64,000 nt of DNA from Franconibacter helveticus LMG 23732 (GCF_000463115.2 NZ_AWFX01000003.1:1-64000); one strand, 5' to 3'. Positions 1 to 9,215 are shown, counted from the first letter of the stretch. The notes: generated from the letters alone by a model not told the origin. A program made the numbers and translations.

Positions 1-73
1 GGTGGAGCTGCATGACAAAGTCATCGGGCATTATCTGAACATAAAACACTATCAATAAGTTGGAGTCATTACC
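1..73 (+). mobile_element. IS1 right end (partial insertion sequence)
   Basis: The first 73 bases match, from memory, the right-hand end of IS1 in its usual orientation: the last codons of insB, then the right terminal inverted repeat, which ends with GGAGTCATTACC at base 73. The rest of the element lies left of the window. The next 9 bases, GGCGTCATT at 74-82, are the expected target-site duplication, since IS1 usually duplicates 9 bp. The element sits inside the coding region of an MHYT-GGDEF gene read on the minus strand. Confidence 0.93.
2..58 (+). CDS. insB: IS1 transposase InsB, C-terminal fragment
   Basis: This frame is open from the left edge to a TAA at 56-58. It reads the last 18 residues of the IS1 transposase reading frame, ending HYLNIKHYQ. 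InsA and InsB are joined by programmed frameshifting into the active transposase InsAB', which carries out cut and joining at the element ends. Only the extreme C-terminus is visible, so whether the copy is intact cannot be judged. The stop codon lies 15 bp inside the terminal repeat end, as is normal for IS1. Confidence 0.9.
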   Translation: MELHDKVIGHYLNIKHYQ

Positions 74-1015
74 GGCGTCATTAATAGCTTTAAAACCATC
101 AAGATCCATAAACATTAGCGCGAAGCGTGAATCTTCGCGGTTGGCCTTATGTATGGCCTGGTCAAGACGATCTTCAAGCAAGATACGGTTGGGCAAACGC
201 GTCAGCGTATCGTGCAAGGCGAGCTGCGCCAGTTCGCGATTCGCCTCGGCAAGGGAAGAGGCGAGCAGCGAAGTGCGGGCTTGCAGACGGGCATCAAACA
301 TGGAAACCAGCAGCGTGATGCCCAGAATGAATAGCGTCACCATGATAACCAACACCGCCAGCCAGTCAGTGTTGACGCCGCTGTGCATATCATGGGTGTC
401 GTGAGGAAAATGAGCCGCCATCATGCCGGTGTAGTGCATTCCTGCAATAGCGATGCCCATGACTATCGCCGCGCCTGCGCGCAGCAACGCCATCTGGCCG
501 CCATCACGGCGCAAATGAAAGGTTAGCCATAAAGCCGCGACCGAAGCCAGCAGCGCTATCGCCACAGAAAGCGCGACCCAGTGCCAGCTCCAGATAATTC
601 CCGGCTGCACCAGCAATGCGGCCATACCGGTGTAATGCATCGCCGCGATGCCGCAGCCCAGCGCCAGCGAGCCTGGCAGCAGGCGGGAGGCTTTTAACTG
701 ATTGCCGCAAACCAGCCAGAGCGCAAAAAAAGAGGAGCCTATCGCAATCAGCATGGAGATGCCGGTAATAAGCGGATCGTAGCTAAGCGAAACAGGTAAA
801 TTCATGGCGAGCATACCGATAAAGTGCATCGCCCAGATGCCTATTCCCATCGCTATACTGCCGCCGACAAGCCAGACGCGCGCTGCCGTGCCGCTGCTGG
901 TGGTGACTCTGGTCGCCATGTTCAGTGCGGTATAAGAAGCCAGAATGGCGACAATAAAAGAAATTACAACCAGGGCCTGGTCATAATGGCTAACCAGCAT
1001 GGCGTTGTTATCCAT
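74..1015 (-). pseudogene. MHYT-domain diguanylate cyclase, interrupted by IS1
   Basis: This is the N-terminal 314 codons of a membrane signalling protein. It has an MHYT integral-membrane sensor of about seven helices, with three repeats of the hallmark motif (MHFIGM, MHYTGM, MHYTGM), then a linker and the start of a GGDEF diguanylate cyclase domain (LTRLPNR, then FMDLDGFKAIND). MHYT domains are thought to bind a metal and sense a diatomic gas. GGDEF domains make cyclic di-GMP. The match stops exactly at the IS1 end, before the GGDEF signature. The frame stays open through the IS1 bases but encodes unrelated residues, so cyclase activity should be lost. The ATG is at 1013-1015 with only a weak ribosome site. 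Confidence 0.85.
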
Positions 1016-1210
1016 AAGGGTCACAGCGTCTCGTAGCGCTAAATAAAAGAAACAGACATTGAGGAAAGCGCCGACATTATCATTGCCGCAAAAGGCGGGG
1101 AAGTGATTTAAGGCCCTTATTTTCAGATGGATTTGATAGATATTGCTAAAGGTTACGCTGCGCTGTGTAAAAAAATAAAATATATAATACAGGCAGCGTA
1201 ATTTTATAAA

Positions 1211-1393
1211 TTATCGAGGTGAGGAATGAGGAGAGTCAGCCTGATTAACGCTTTCGGCAAGTGGGGCGAGTAAGACCTTAACGATCTCGTAACGTGCTTC
1301 AGGCGTAAGGTAGTAAAACGCAGCAGAGGGTAAACGAGGTTCTGCATCCCAGCCGCGTTTCAGCGCGTTAAGCCAGCTATCAATATTTCTCAT
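1211..1393 (-). CDS. Small conserved-looking hypothetical protein (60 aa)
   Basis: I do not recognise this gene. It encodes 60 residues beginning MRNIDSWLNALKRGWDAEPR. The ATG at 1391-1393 is chosen because AAGGAGG lies at ideal spacing before it; an in-frame ATG six codons upstream lacks such a site. The protein is soluble-looking, has no signal peptide or membrane segment, and is predicted largely helical with a polar Ser/Pro-rich tail. It lies between the interrupted MHYT gene and fis, all on the minus strand, with gaps of about 195 and 160 bp. The strong ribosome site and normal residue composition support real coding. Function is unknown. Confidence 0.6.
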   Translation of the reverse strand: MRNIDSWLNALKRGWDAEPRLPSAAFYYLTPEARYEIVKVLLAPLAESVNQADSPHSSPR

Positions 1394-1492
1394 GATTTGC
1401 CTCCTTAGCAATGTAATAAGGCTAGGCCTGACAAACCCGGAATAATAGTGATGGTTTAGCTTAAAACTGTTCCGTATTTTTTACTGACCAAC

Positions 1493-1529
1493 AAAAAAGG
1501 CGCTTCCCCATGCCGGTCAGCGCCTTTTT
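1493..1529 (-). terminator. Rho-independent terminator of dusB-fis
   Basis: A stem pairs AAGGCGCT with AGCGCCTT around a 14-base loop. Read on the minus strand it is followed by a T run. It begins 24 bp after the fis stop codon. Confidence 0.8.
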
Positions 1530-1552
1530 ATTCAGCCATTCACTAAGCGAAC

Positions 1553-1849
1553 TTAGTTCATGCCATATTTTTTCAATTTCTTACGCAGCGTGCCGCGGTT
1601 GATACCCATCATCAGCGCCGCGCGGGTCTGGTTACCGCGGGTGTATTGCATCACCATGTCCAACAGGGGCTGTTCTACTTCAGCCAGTACCAGCTCGTAG
1701 AGGTCGTTCACATCCTGACCATTCAATTGAGCAAAATAGTTCTTCAGTGCCTGTTTTACCGAGTCACGCAGGGGCTTTTGAGTCACCTGGTCCTGGGAGT
1801 TAACGGTAGAAACGGTCAGTACGTCAGAATTTACGCGTTGTTCGAACAT
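1553..1849 (-). CDS. fis: DNA-binding protein Fis
   Basis: Fis is the growth-phase nucleoid protein. It bends DNA, activates rRNA and tRNA promoters and assists site-specific recombination. The 98-residue length is standard and the sequence appears identical to E. coli Fis. The N-terminal beta-hairpin (about residues 10-25) contacts Hin/Gin-type invertases. The C-terminal helix-turn-helix (about 74-95, [20 protein letters not shown]) binds DNA. The gene follows dusB by 25 bp and shares its promoter. Fis normally represses its own promoter, and stringent control acts through a GC-rich discriminator there. Confidence 0.98.
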
Positions 1850-1874
1850 AGTTCTGTCAGCTCTTTATTTCTGT

Positions 1875-2840
1875 TTACGCAAAATTTTCGAAGTATGCCT
1901 CCAACGCCTCCAGCTGTTCGCTGGCGTCTTCAATGGCGTTGAATGTGCGCCGAAACTGGTCATCCGGAGCATGTTCCTGGAGATACCAGGAAACGTGTTT
2001 ACGCGCGATTCGGTACCCTTTTGCCTGGCCGTAAAAGTCATGCAGTTCCCGAACGTGCGCGCAAAGCAAGCGCTTTACCTCTGCCAGCGGCAGGGGGGGC
2101 AGCAACTCTCCAGTGTCCAGATAGTGCTGGATTTCCCGAAAGATCCAGGGTCTTCCCTGAGCGGCTCGTCCTATCATCAGGGCATCCGCCCCTGTATAGT
2201 CGAGCACTGCTCTGGCTTTAAGCGGGTCAGTAATGTCGCCATTCGCGATAACCGGAATGGAAACTTTCTGCTTAACTGTCCGAATGCTGTCGTATTCCGC
2301 GTTACCCTGAAACAGACAGGCGCGTGTACGGCCGTGAATGGTCAGCGCCTGAATACCACAATCTTCAGCCAATTGGGCAATCTCTGCACAGTTACGATTT
2401 GCCGGATCCCAGCCGGTGCGAATCTTCAGCGTTACGGGAACGTCCACTGCGTTTACTACCGCGGTAAGGATAGACTTCACCAAATCCGGGTATTGCAGCA
2501 GGGCAGAACCCGCCAGCTTGCGATTCACTTTTTTAGCCGGGCAGCCCATATTGATATCAATAATCTGGGCGCCGCTTTCAACGTTAATCCGTGCCGCTTC
2601 CGCCATCTCTTCCGGCACGCTGCCTGCAATCTGCACGGTGCGAATGCCGGGCTCATCTACATGGACCATCCGCAAACGGGATTTGTCGCTCGCCCAAACT
2701 TCCGGGTTAGAGGACATCATCTCCGAAACGGTTAACCCTGCTCCCATCTCGTAACACAGCGTCCTGAAAGGTCTGTCAGTGATGCCAGCCATCGGTGCTG
2801 CAATCAGGCGATTTCTGAGCTGGTGGTGTCCAATGCGCAT
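1875..2840 (-). CDS. dusB: tRNA-dihydrouridine synthase B
   Basis: DusB is an FMN enzyme that reduces specific D-loop uridines of tRNA to dihydrouridine with NADPH. It has 321 residues, the family length, with an N-terminal TIM barrel and a C-terminal helical tRNA-binding domain. Visible hallmarks are the N-terminal [13 protein letters not shown], the catalytic-cysteine loop NMGCPAKKV near residue 100, and the FMN-binding segments IHGRTR and IANGDI. It is first gene of the dusB-fis operon, and its transcription largely serves fis. The ATG at 2838-2840 matches the usual MRIGHHQL start. Confidence 0.97.
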   Translation of the reverse strand: MRIGHHQLRNRLIAAPMAGITDRPFRTLCYEMGAGLTVSEMMSSNPEVWASDKSRLRMVHVDEPGIRTVQIAGSVPEEMAEAARINVESGAQIIDINMGCPAKKVNRKLAGSALLQYPDLVKSILTAVVNAVDVPVTLKIRTGWDPANRNCAEIAQLAEDCGIQALTIHGRTRACLFQGNAEYDSIRTVKQKVSIPVIANGDITDPLKARAVLDYTGADALMIGRAAQGRPWIFREIQHYLDTGELLPPLPLAEVKRLLCAHVRELHDFYGQAKGYRIARKHVSWYLQEHAPDDQFRRTFNAIEDASEQLEALEAYFENFA

Positions 2841-2869
2841 GAGTTAAGAAATGACCATACTGTGCCTGC

Positions 2870-2910
2870 AAGGCGGCGTATATTACGCATTTTTTGCACG
2901 AGATGAAAGG
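2870..2910 (-). promoter_or_regulatory. dusB-fis promoter
   Basis: On the minus strand TTTCAT (2903-2908) and TAATAT (2880-2885) are separated by exactly 17 bp. A GC-rich ACGCCGCC discriminator follows. The stretch closely resembles the E. coli fis promoter, whose discriminator makes it sensitive to ppGpp/DksA and CTP levels. Confidence 0.8.
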
Positions 2911-3158
2911 CCAAACTTTGAACAATCGGCTGTTATAGATCAAAGAACAGGCGATGGGAAAAGTTCATCCCGATAATAATGCTTATAAATCATTTGGTTA
3001 TTTGTATGGTTTAAATCTTAATTTCTTACGTTTGGCTTATAAGTTCTTTCATTTCGTCGGCTTTGCCACACGAAGGAAAGGGTCTTTTTGGCGGTTTTAC
3101 AGCCGTTTAAAAGGTGTTTAGTGCGGAGTAACTCACATTTTAAAGAAAATAATTCGTG
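2911..3158. other. AT-rich upstream region of dusB-fis, no gene seen
   Basis: About 250 bp of AT-rich DNA separates the fis promoter from the carbonic anhydrase terminator. In E. coli the equivalent stretch carries Fis, IHF and CRP sites. I see AT tracts compatible with Fis/IHF binding but no site I can assign firmly, and no open frame worth calling. Confidence 0.5.
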
Positions 3159-3186
3159 AAAAAGGGCGAGACGCAGCGTCTCGCCA
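3159..3186 (-). terminator. Terminator downstream of carbonic anhydrase
   Basis: A perfect 9-bp stem (GGCGAGACG with CGTCTCGCC) closes a 3-base loop. On the minus strand it is followed by CTTTTT. It lies 9 bp beyond the stop of the carbonic anhydrase gene. Confidence 0.85.
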
Positions 3187-3194
3187 CAAGCGCA

Positions 3195-3935
3195 TTATTC
3201 CTCAATAATCACGCGTCCATGGGCCGACTGGACCGGACGGTTGTTGTCGTGGTGCATGACGGATTTGAACTTATCAAGCTGTGCCAGGGAAAGGGTAAGC
3301 GGCTGCTTAAGCACAAGCCAGGTAACCCCTTCAGAGCAGGGGGGCGTAGTAAGCGAACCGCTAAAGCGATAATGCGTTTTATCTTCAGGAAGCAGTTTAT
3401 TGATGTCCACACGGCTGTTCAGCGGCTGGCTGACTTCCGCTTTTGCCGGCATCGCCTGCCAGAGCTTTTCCAGTTCGCTGTTAGCTTGTCCGGTTTCAAA
3501 CATCACGGCCACCACGGCAATTTCGCCAGCAGCGTTTTTATGCACCAGATGCATCTCCATCGCATAGTGTTTACCGTGTAGCGTGTTTTCACCTGGCGCG
3601 TGAAAGTGGAACTGCTGAAGCGTAAACGTCTCGCCGTCAACAGTCAGCGTATCCTGCGTATTCCCGGTTACGCTCGCCTGGATCGTATGGCCATTGTTCA
3701 GGATCGCGTTCGGTCCGTCGGTATAATGCGTTTTTAGCGGGTTCGGCTGCGCTTTAACAGTACGATCAATATCCACAGGCGACTGGTTCATCCCCTTCTG
3801 GCAAAGCGAATACTGCGGATCCAGTTCGCCCCAGTGTTCCGGCGCCCCTTCGCCTTCATAACTCCAGTGTGACGCCATAGCCATGGCGGGCAGCATGCTC
3901 AGAGCGAGCAGCGCTGATTTGATGTGCGTAGTCAT
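3195..3935 (-). CDS. cah: Alpha-class carbonic anhydrase, periplasmic
   Basis: The enzyme interconverts CO2 and bicarbonate, probably in the periplasm. It has 246 residues. A Sec signal peptide occupies about residues 1-21 (ends MAMA/SHWSYE). The alpha-class fold follows, with zinc histidines in QFHFHAPGE and EMHLVH, and the conserved SLTTPPCSEGV segment. Two cysteines (CQKGM, PPCSEG) can form the usual disulfide. It stands alone between prmA and dusB with its own terminator. E. coli K-12 lacks it here, while related genera such as Klebsiella carry such a gene. The symbol cah is the generic one for bacterial alpha-type enzymes. Confidence 0.9.
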   Translation of the reverse strand: MTTHIKSALLALSMLPAMAMASHWSYEGEGAPEHWGELDPQYSLCQKGMNQSPVDIDRTVKAQPNPLKTHYTDGPNAILNNGHTIQASVTGNTQDTLTVDGETFTLQQFHFHAPGENTLHGKHYAMEMHLVHKNAAGEIAVVAVMFETGQANSELEKLWQAMPAKAEVSQPLNSRVDINKLLPEDKTHYRFSGSLTTPPCSEGVTWLVLKQPLTLSLAQLDKFKSVMHHDNNRPVQSAHGRVIIEE

Positions 3936-4032
3936 AAAAATATTCTCTAAATAAATACTTCAATAGGTTAAATTCATGAAACTTATAATTTCACCCAGTA
4001 ATTATAGGTGTTAAAGCGAAGGGGCGATGAAT

Positions 4033-4090
4033 AAAAAAAGCGAAGCGAGGAAAGGCTGAAGGGAAACGGCGCAGGGCAGACCTGCGCCGG
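4033..4090 (-). terminator. Probable terminator downstream of prmA
   Basis: A GGCGCAGG/CCTGCGCC hairpin (about 4068-4088) lies just after the prmA stop on the minus strand. The T-rich stretch follows only about 30 bases later, so termination efficiency is uncertain. Confidence 0.45.
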
Positions 4091-4094
4091 AATA

Positions 4095-4976
4095 TCACTG
4101 TTTAATGCCGGTAATGCGGCACCACTCTTCTTTTTCAATAACCGGGTCGAGAACGAAAGTATCGGCGTAGGCTTCGCACACGCTTTGCGCCTGGCTTGCC
4201 AGAATACCTGAAAGCCCGAGCAGCCCGCCTTTAACCGGCAGCACGCTGATAAGCGGCGCCAGTTCGCGCAGCGGGCCTGCCAGGATGTTGGCAACGACTA
4301 CATCGGCCTGCATATCGGCAGGCTGATCTTGCGGCAAATAGAGCTCAAGACGGTCGGAAACCTCGTTGCGCTCAGCGTTGTCGCGGCTTGCCTGAATCGC
4401 CTGCGGATCGATATCAATGCCAATGGCTTTTGCCGCGCCAAGCTTCAGCGCGGCGATGGCGAGAATGCCGGAGCCGCATCCGAAATCGATAACCGTCTTA
4501 CCCGCTAAATCAAGGCCATCAAGCCATTGCAAACACAAAGAGGTGGTCGGGTGGGTGCCGGTGCCAAAAGCGAGTCCCGGGTCGAGCATCACGTTTACCG
4601 CGTTCTCATCCGGTACCGGACGCCAGCTCGGGCAGATCCACAGCCGTTCGCCAAAGCGCATCGGGTGGAAGTTATCCATCCACTCGCGCTCCCAGTCTTT
4701 ATCTTCAAGCTGCTCGATTTTATGGCGGAAGCCTGCGCCGAGCAGCGGATGATTCTCCAGAATCGCTACAACTTCCTGCATGTCGGTTTCGGCATCGTAA
4801 AGGCCGATGACGTCGGTATCGCCCCACAGGCGGGTTTCGCCAGGCAGCGGTTCGAACACCGGCGTATCGTGCGTATCCTGGAAGGTAATGGATACTGCGC
4901 CGCTTTCCATCAGCGCATCGCTCAGCTCTTCGGCATTCGCTCCGGTAGTATTAATTTTCAGTTGGATCCATGGCAT
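4095..4976 (-). CDS. prmA: Ribosomal protein L11 methyltransferase
   Basis: PrmA trimethylates the alpha-amino group and lysines of ribosomal protein L11 using S-adenosylmethionine. The 293-residue length is standard. An N-terminal L11-recognition domain (about 1-60) is joined by a linker to a class I methyltransferase domain. The SAM-binding motif is [20 protein letters not shown] near residue 160. The acidic GIDIDPQA and the [10 protein letters not shown] segment follow. It lies 11 bp downstream of panF, so the two are probably cotranscribed, as in E. coli. Confidence 0.97.
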   Translation of the reverse strand: MPWIQLKINTTGANAEELSDALMESGAVSITFQDTHDTPVFEPLPGETRLWGDTDVIGLYDAETDMQEVVAILENHPLLGAGFRHKIEQLEDKDWEREWMDNFHPMRFGERLWICPSWRPVPDENAVNVMLDPGLAFGTGTHPTTSLCLQWLDGLDLAGKTVIDFGCGSGILAIAALKLGAAKAIGIDIDPQAIQASRDNAERNEVSDRLELYLPQDQPADMQADVVVANILAGPLRELAPLISVLPVKGGLLGLSGILASQAQSVCEAYADTFVLDPVIEKEEWCRITGIKQ

Positions 4977-4987
4977 GGCAAAACTCT

Positions 4988-6442
4988 TTATTTATCAACA
5001 GATGAAACGGCTGCGGCTTGCGCGACAGGGCGACCAAAGCGGTTGCCCATAAGGAAAGCCAGCAGACTTAAAAGCAGGGACGGCACAATCGGATGAAAAC
5101 CCAGATACTGTATTTTTAGCGTAGCCAAAAACGCGTACAGCACGGCGCCGACTATCATGGCGCACAGCGCGCCGGCGGCATTTGCGCGTTCCCAGTAAAG
5201 ACCCAATACCAGCGGCCACAGGAAAACCGCTTCCAGGCCGCCAAAGGCCAGCAGATTAAGCCAGATGATCATTTCCGGCGGCCGCCACGCCGCTAGCAGC
5301 AGCAGGGCGCTCAGAATAAGCGTAATGACGGATGACATTCGCTTAAGCCGTTTTTCATTATGGATCTGATCCGGGCGCAGATTCAGCCAGAGATCTTTCA
5401 CGATCGTCGCAGAAGACTGCAAGAGCTGCGCGTTAATAGTCGACATAATCGCCGCCATCGGCGCTGCCAGAAAGATCCCGGCAGCGACTGGCGGTAGCAC
5501 CGTTACCATTAGGGTAGGGATAACCAAATCCGGCACTTTCAGATCGGGCAAGACGGCGCGGCCCAGCGCGCCTGCGAGATGCATGCCCAGCATCAGCACC
5601 GCCACTACAATGGTGCCGAGAATAATGCCGCGGTGCACCGCTTTGCTGTCTTTGTAAGAGATACAGCGTACCGCCGTATGCGGCAGCCCGATGACGCCGA
5701 AGCAAACCAGTACCCAGAAAGAGGCCATAAAAGATGGCGAGAGGATATCCTCCGCCCCCTGCGGCGTGACAAGTTTCGGGTCGATATGCTGTAATTTTTC
5801 AACCGCGCTGTGCAGGCCGCCCGCGGCGTGAACAATCCCCACCAGCAGCAAAATTGTTCCAAGCAGCATGACCAGACCCTGCATGGCGTCGTTAAGCACG
5901 CTGGCGCGAAAGCCGCCGAACGCGGTGTAAAGCGCAATGCTGATGCCAAAAATCAGTAAACCGGTTTCGTAAGGGATCCCCGCCGCCGTCTCCAGCAAGC
6001 GAGCGCCGCCGATAAACTGCACCGCCATGGCGCCGATAAAAGCTACCAGCAGGCTCAGGCTGGCAAGCCATACCAGCAACCGGCTCTGATAGCGCGCATA
6101 AAGCATGTCGTTAAGGGTAACGGCGTTATAGCGGCGAGCGAGAATAGCGAATTTTTTGCCCAGAATGCCCAGCGAAAGCCAGACGGCGGGCAACTGAATC
6201 ATCGCCAGCAATACCCAGCCAAGCCCATATTTATAAGCGGCGCCCGGGCCACCGATAAACGAACTGGCGCTGATATATGTCGCCGTTAACGTCATCGCCA
6301 GCACAAAGCCGCCCATGGATCGGCTGCCGAGGAAGTATTCGTTAAGGAAGTTTCCCGTGGCGCGTTTGCGCATGGCGTAAAGCGACAGGCCGAACACCAC
6401 CAGCAAATAGGCGACAAGAGGAAGGATCACTTCATGCTGCAT
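4988..6442 (-). CDS. panF: Sodium/pantothenate symporter PanF
   Basis: PanF imports pantothenate, the coenzyme A precursor, with Na+ across the inner membrane. This is a 484-residue member of the sodium:solute symporter family with about 12-13 membrane helices. The family features include [13 protein letters not shown] near the N-terminus and [17 protein letters not shown] near residue 60. I chose the ATG at 6440-6442 ([12 protein letters not shown]) because it matches the E. coli start and has GGAGG six bases upstream. It overlaps the 3' end of yhdT by 11 bp, which suggests translational coupling. Confidence 0.97.
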   Translation of the reverse strand: MQHEVILPLVAYLLVVFGLSLYAMRKRATGNFLNEYFLGSRSMGGFVLAMTLTATYISASSFIGGPGAAYKYGLGWVLLAMIQLPAVWLSLGILGKKFAILARRYNAVTLNDMLYARYQSRLLVWLASLSLLVAFIGAMAVQFIGGARLLETAAGIPYETGLLIFGISIALYTAFGGFRASVLNDAMQGLVMLLGTILLLVGIVHAAGGLHSAVEKLQHIDPKLVTPQGAEDILSPSFMASFWVLVCFGVIGLPHTAVRCISYKDSKAVHRGIILGTIVVAVLMLGMHLAGALGRAVLPDLKVPDLVIPTLMVTVLPPVAAGIFLAAPMAAIMSTINAQLLQSSATIVKDLWLNLRPDQIHNEKRLKRMSSVITLILSALLLLAAWRPPEMIIWLNLLAFGGLEAVFLWPLVLGLYWERANAAGALCAMIVGAVLYAFLATLKIQYLGFHPIVPSLLLSLLAFLMGNRFGRPVAQAAAVSSVDK

Positions 6443-6674
6443 CGTTATCCTCCAGCGGGATATCACGATAAATGTATTTCACCATCAGCCAGCAGAGCAG
6501 AATAAACAGCAGCGGCACCAGCAGGCAGGCCATTTCGAACCAGTGCGGAAGGCCCGTTATGCCTGTAGCGGAATCTGGTAAGTAAGCAGCCACTAACCAT
6601 GCGGCGAGATAGAGAAGGGTCAGCCACAGCGCCCAGCGCGCCTCTTTATGGGCCTGAACAAAACGGTTGTCCAT
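6432..6674 (-). CDS. yhdT: YhdT, small inner-membrane protein (DUF997)
   Basis: YhdT is an 80-residue membrane protein of unknown function with two hydrophobic helices (about 17-38 and 48-70) and an acidic C-terminus (LEDNDAA). The start MDNRFVQAHKEARW at 6672-6674 matches the family length, and a longer upstream frame is ignored. It is always found just before panF and overlaps it, so a role as an accessory subunit of pantothenate uptake is a common guess but is not shown. It lies downstream of the accBC terminator. Confidence 0.92.
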   Translation of the reverse strand: MDNRFVQAHKEARWALWLTLLYLAAWLVAAYLPDSATGITGLPHWFEMACLLVPLLFILLCWLMVKYIYRDIPLEDNDAA

Positions 6675-6732
6675 TTTTATCCCTTGTGACGTAAGAAAGC
6701 GGCGATTGTACCGCAGCAGCAGGGGGAGGCGA

Positions 6733-6766
6733 CAAAAAATAAAGGCCAGCAAAAGCTGGCCTTTTC
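6733..6766 (-). terminator. Terminator of accBC
   Basis: A 10-bp perfect stem (AAAGGCCAGC with GCTGGCCTTT) closes a 4-base loop. On the minus strand it is followed by ATTTTTTG. It sits 15 bp after the accC stop and before yhdT. Confidence 0.85.
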
Positions 6767-6780
6767 ACAGTAAACCGGGC

Positions 6781-8130
6781 TTATTTTTCCTGTAGGCCCA
6801 GTTTTTTCTCCAGATAGTGGATGTTGGTGCCACCATGCTGGAAGTTTTCATCGTTCATGATGCGCGTTTGCAGATCAACGTTGGTTTTGATGCCGTCGAT
6901 GATTAGTTCCTGTAGCGCGTTCCTCATGCGGGCAATTGCCACGTCACGGTTTTCACCGTAGCAGATGAGTTTGCCGATCATGGAATCGTAATACGGCGGA
7001 ACCGTGTAGCCCGCGTAAATGTGCGATTCCCAACGCACGCCAAAGCCGCCCGGCGCATGGAAACGCGTGATTTTGCCAGGGCTTGGCAGGAAGGTGTTCG
7101 GGTCTTCGGCGTTAATACGGCATTCTACCGCGTGGCCTTTAATGGTGACCTCTTCCTGCTTAATGGAAAGCGGCTGGCCTGCTGCGATACGCAGCTGCTC
7201 TTTGATCAGGTCTACGCCGGTGATCATCTCGGTAACCGGGTGTTCTACCTGGATACGGGTGTTCATCTCAATGAAATAGAACTCGCCGTTTTCAAACAGG
7301 AACTCGAACGTACCCGCACCGCGATAGCCGATATCCACGCACGCTTTCGCGCAGCGCTCGCCGATGTAACGACGCAGTTCCGGAGTAATGCCCGGCGCTG
7401 GCGCCTCTTCCACCACTTTCTGGTGGCGGCGCTGCATGGAGCAGTCGCGCTCTGCCAGATAGATAGCGTTGCCCTGGCCGTCCGCCAGCACCTGAATCTC
7501 GATGTGGCGCGGGTTTTCCAGGTATTTTTCCATGTAGACCATGTCGTTGTTGAAAGCAGCTTTCGCTTCCGCACGGGTCATGGAGATGGATTGCGCCAGA
7601 TCGGCGTCGCTGCGCACTACGCGCATGCCGCGACCGCCGCCGCCGCCGGAGGCTTTGATAATCACCGGGTAGCCGATGCGTTTCGCATGGGCGCGGTTTT
7701 TATCCATATCGTCGCCCAGCGGGCCGTCAGAGCCTGGCACCGTCGGCACGCCCGCTTTTTTCATCGCGGTGATAGCCGACACTTTATCGCCCATCAGGCG
7801 GATGGTGTCTGCTTTCGGGCCGATGAAGATAAAGCCGGAACGCTCTACCTGCTCGGCGAAGTTCGCGTTCTCAGACAGGAAGCCGTAACCCGGGTGAATC
7901 GCTACCGCGCCGGTAATTTCAGCGGCGGAGATGATAGCCGGGATGTTCAGATAGCTTTTTACTGACGGCGCCGGACCGATACATACGGTCTCATCCGCCA
8001 GCAGTACGTGTTTCAGATCGCGGTCCGCGCTGGAGTGCACAGCGACGGTCTTGATGCCCAGCTCTTTACAGGCACGAAGAATACGCAGTGCAATCTCGCC
8101 ACGGTTAGCGATAACAATTTTATCCAGCAT
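6781..8130 (-). CDS. accC: Acetyl-CoA carboxylase, biotin carboxylase subunit
   Basis: AccC uses ATP and bicarbonate to carboxylate the biotin on AccB, the first step of malonyl-CoA formation and fatty-acid synthesis. The protein has 449 residues, the family length. It shows the N-terminal fold ([16 protein letters not shown]), the ATP-grasp glycine loop [10 protein letters not shown] near residue 165, and the catalytic [14 protein letters not shown] segment near 290. The ATG at 8128-8130 matches E. coli, and the longer upstream frame is rejected. It follows accB by 10 bp. Confidence 0.98.
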   Translation of the reverse strand: MLDKIVIANRGEIALRILRACKELGIKTVAVHSSADRDLKHVLLADETVCIGPAPSVKSYLNIPAIISAAEITGAVAIHPGYGFLSENANFAEQVERSGFIFIGPKADTIRLMGDKVSAITAMKKAGVPTVPGSDGPLGDDMDKNRAHAKRIGYPVIIKASGGGGGRGMRVVRSDADLAQSISMTRAEAKAAFNNDMVYMEKYLENPRHIEIQVLADGQGNAIYLAERDCSMQRRHQKVVEEAPAPGITPELRRYIGERCAKACVDIGYRGAGTFEFLFENGEFYFIEMNTRIQVEHPVTEMITGVDLIKEQLRIAAGQPLSIKQEEVTIKGHAVECRINAEDPNTFLPSPGKITRFHAPGGFGVRWESHIYAGYTVPPYYDSMIGKLICYGENRDVAIARMRNALQELIIDGIKTNVDLQTRIMNDENFQHGGTNIHYLEKKLGLQEK

Positions 8131-8140
8131 GTTCGCCTCG

Positions 8141-8620
8141 TTATTCGATGACAACCAGCGGCTCGTCAAACTCTACCGGCTGACCGCTTTCGACCAGAAT
8201 CGCTTTTACAACGCCAGCTTTATCAGCTTCGATCTGGTTCATCATTTTCATCGCTTCAACGATGCACAGGGTGTCGCCCACGTTGACTTTCTGGCCTACT
8301 TCTACAAACGCTTTCGCGTCCGGGCTTGGGGTACGATAGAAGGTACCAACCATTGGGGAACGTACGATGTGACCACTGACTTCCGCTGCGGCTGGCGCTT
8401 CCATTGCCGGCGCGGTTGCCGGTGCGACAGCAGTAGACAGCGCAGGCTGCGGTTGCGGCGCATACATCGGCGCAGCATAAGCCTGCTGCATTACCGGAAT
8501 GCCCGCATTGGCCGGCGCGCGGCTGATGCGTACAGACTCTTCGCCTTCAGAAATTTCCAGTTCAGCGATGCCTGATTCTTCAACCAGCTCGATCAGTTTT
8601 TTAATCTTACGAATATCCAT
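8141..8620 (-). CDS. accB: Biotin carboxyl carrier protein of acetyl-CoA carboxylase
   Basis: AccB carries carboxy-biotin between biotin carboxylase (AccC) and the carboxyltransferase. It has 159 residues. The N-terminal dimer-forming helix region (about 1-35) is followed by a long Ala/Pro linker (about 40-80) and a C-terminal biotinyl domain. The biotin-acceptor lysine is in [10 protein letters not shown] near residue 125. It is a few residues longer than the E. coli protein, in the linker. In E. coli AccB autoregulates the operon. Here the gene lies only 22 bp after aroQ, so the two probably share transcripts. Confidence 0.97.
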   Translation of the reverse strand: MDIRKIKKLIELVEESGIAELEISEGEESVRISRAPANAGIPVMQQAYAAPMYAPQPQPALSTAVAPATAPAMEAPAAAEVSGHIVRSPMVGTFYRTPSPDAKAFVEVGQKVNVGDTLCIVEAMKMMNQIEADKAGVVKAILVESGQPVEFDEPLVVIE

Positions 8621-8642
8621 GAGTGGGTTCCGTACTCTTTGT

Positions 8643-9095
8643 TTAGTGTGATTGTGACAGGCGTTTTACCGCCGTCTGTAGTGCATAGCTATAGCCGTCA
8701 GCGCCGAATCCGCAGATAACGCCAGCAGCGACATCCGAAAGGTATGAATGGTGCCGGAACGGCTCGCGGGCGTGCACATTGCTGAGATGGATCTCGATAA
8801 ACGGGATACTCACCGCCAGCAGCGCATCACGCAGCGCGACGCTGGTATGCGTAAAAGCGGCCGGATTAATCAGGATATAGTCGACGTTGTCTTTAGCCTG
8901 ATGAATACGGTCGATAAGCGCATATTCCGCGTTAGATTGCAGGTGATCGAGCGAAACATTTAGCGATTCAGCTTGCGCCTGAAGGCCGCTCACAATCTCA
9001 TCCAGCGTCTGTTTGCCATACTTCTCGGGCTCACGGGTGCCGAGCATATTAAGGTTTGGGCCGTTCAAAAGCAAAATCTGAAATTTGTTCGCCAT
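8643..9095 (-). CDS. aroQ: Type II 3-dehydroquinate dehydratase
   Basis: AroQ converts 3-dehydroquinate to 3-dehydroshikimate in the shikimate pathway. It has 150 residues, the usual type II length (flavodoxin-like dodecamer). Visible motifs are the N-terminal [16 protein letters not shown], containing the lid-loop arginine and tyrosine region, [16 protein letters not shown] near residue 80, and the catalytic-histidine segment [17 protein letters not shown] near 100. E. coli K-12 relies on the unrelated type I enzyme AroD and lacks this gene. The ATG at 9093-9095 has GGAGA upstream. The position directly ahead of accB suggests joint transcription. Confidence 0.96.
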   Translation of the reverse strand: MANKFQILLLNGPNLNMLGTREPEKYGKQTLDEIVSGLQAQAESLNVSLDHLQSNAEYALIDRIHQAKDNVDYILINPAAFTHTSVALRDALLAVSIPFIEIHLSNVHAREPFRHHSYLSDVAAGVICGFGADGYSYALQTAVKRLSQSH

Positions 9096-9199
9096 CGTGA
9101 CGCTATCTCCTGCAATTCTCCGGTAAAAAACAAAATATACCTTCGTTGCGAGGTTGTCACCCTTAACGCCATTAAAATGGCCGGGCGAAAAACCAAAGT

Positions 9200-9215
9200 C
9201 GCACATTATAACGAT
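9200..9215 (-). promoter_or_regulatory. Candidate aroQ-accBC promoter -10
   Basis: A perfect TATAAT on the minus strand (9205-9210) lies about 110 bp upstream of aroQ. No good -35 hexamer is seen at 16-18 bp spacing, so the call rests on the -10 box and position alone. Confidence 0.4.

Noticed and set aside
1..120. A highly divergent GGDEF domain ending at the window edge
   Set aside because: The bases 1-73 are explained fully by the IS1 right end, including the insB stop codon, so the odd residues are not a domain variant.
1971..2735. 254-residue plus-strand frame across dusB
   Set aside because: It is antisense to a full-length conserved dusB and has no ribosome site or recognisable domain. 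Such frames arise from GC-biased codon use.
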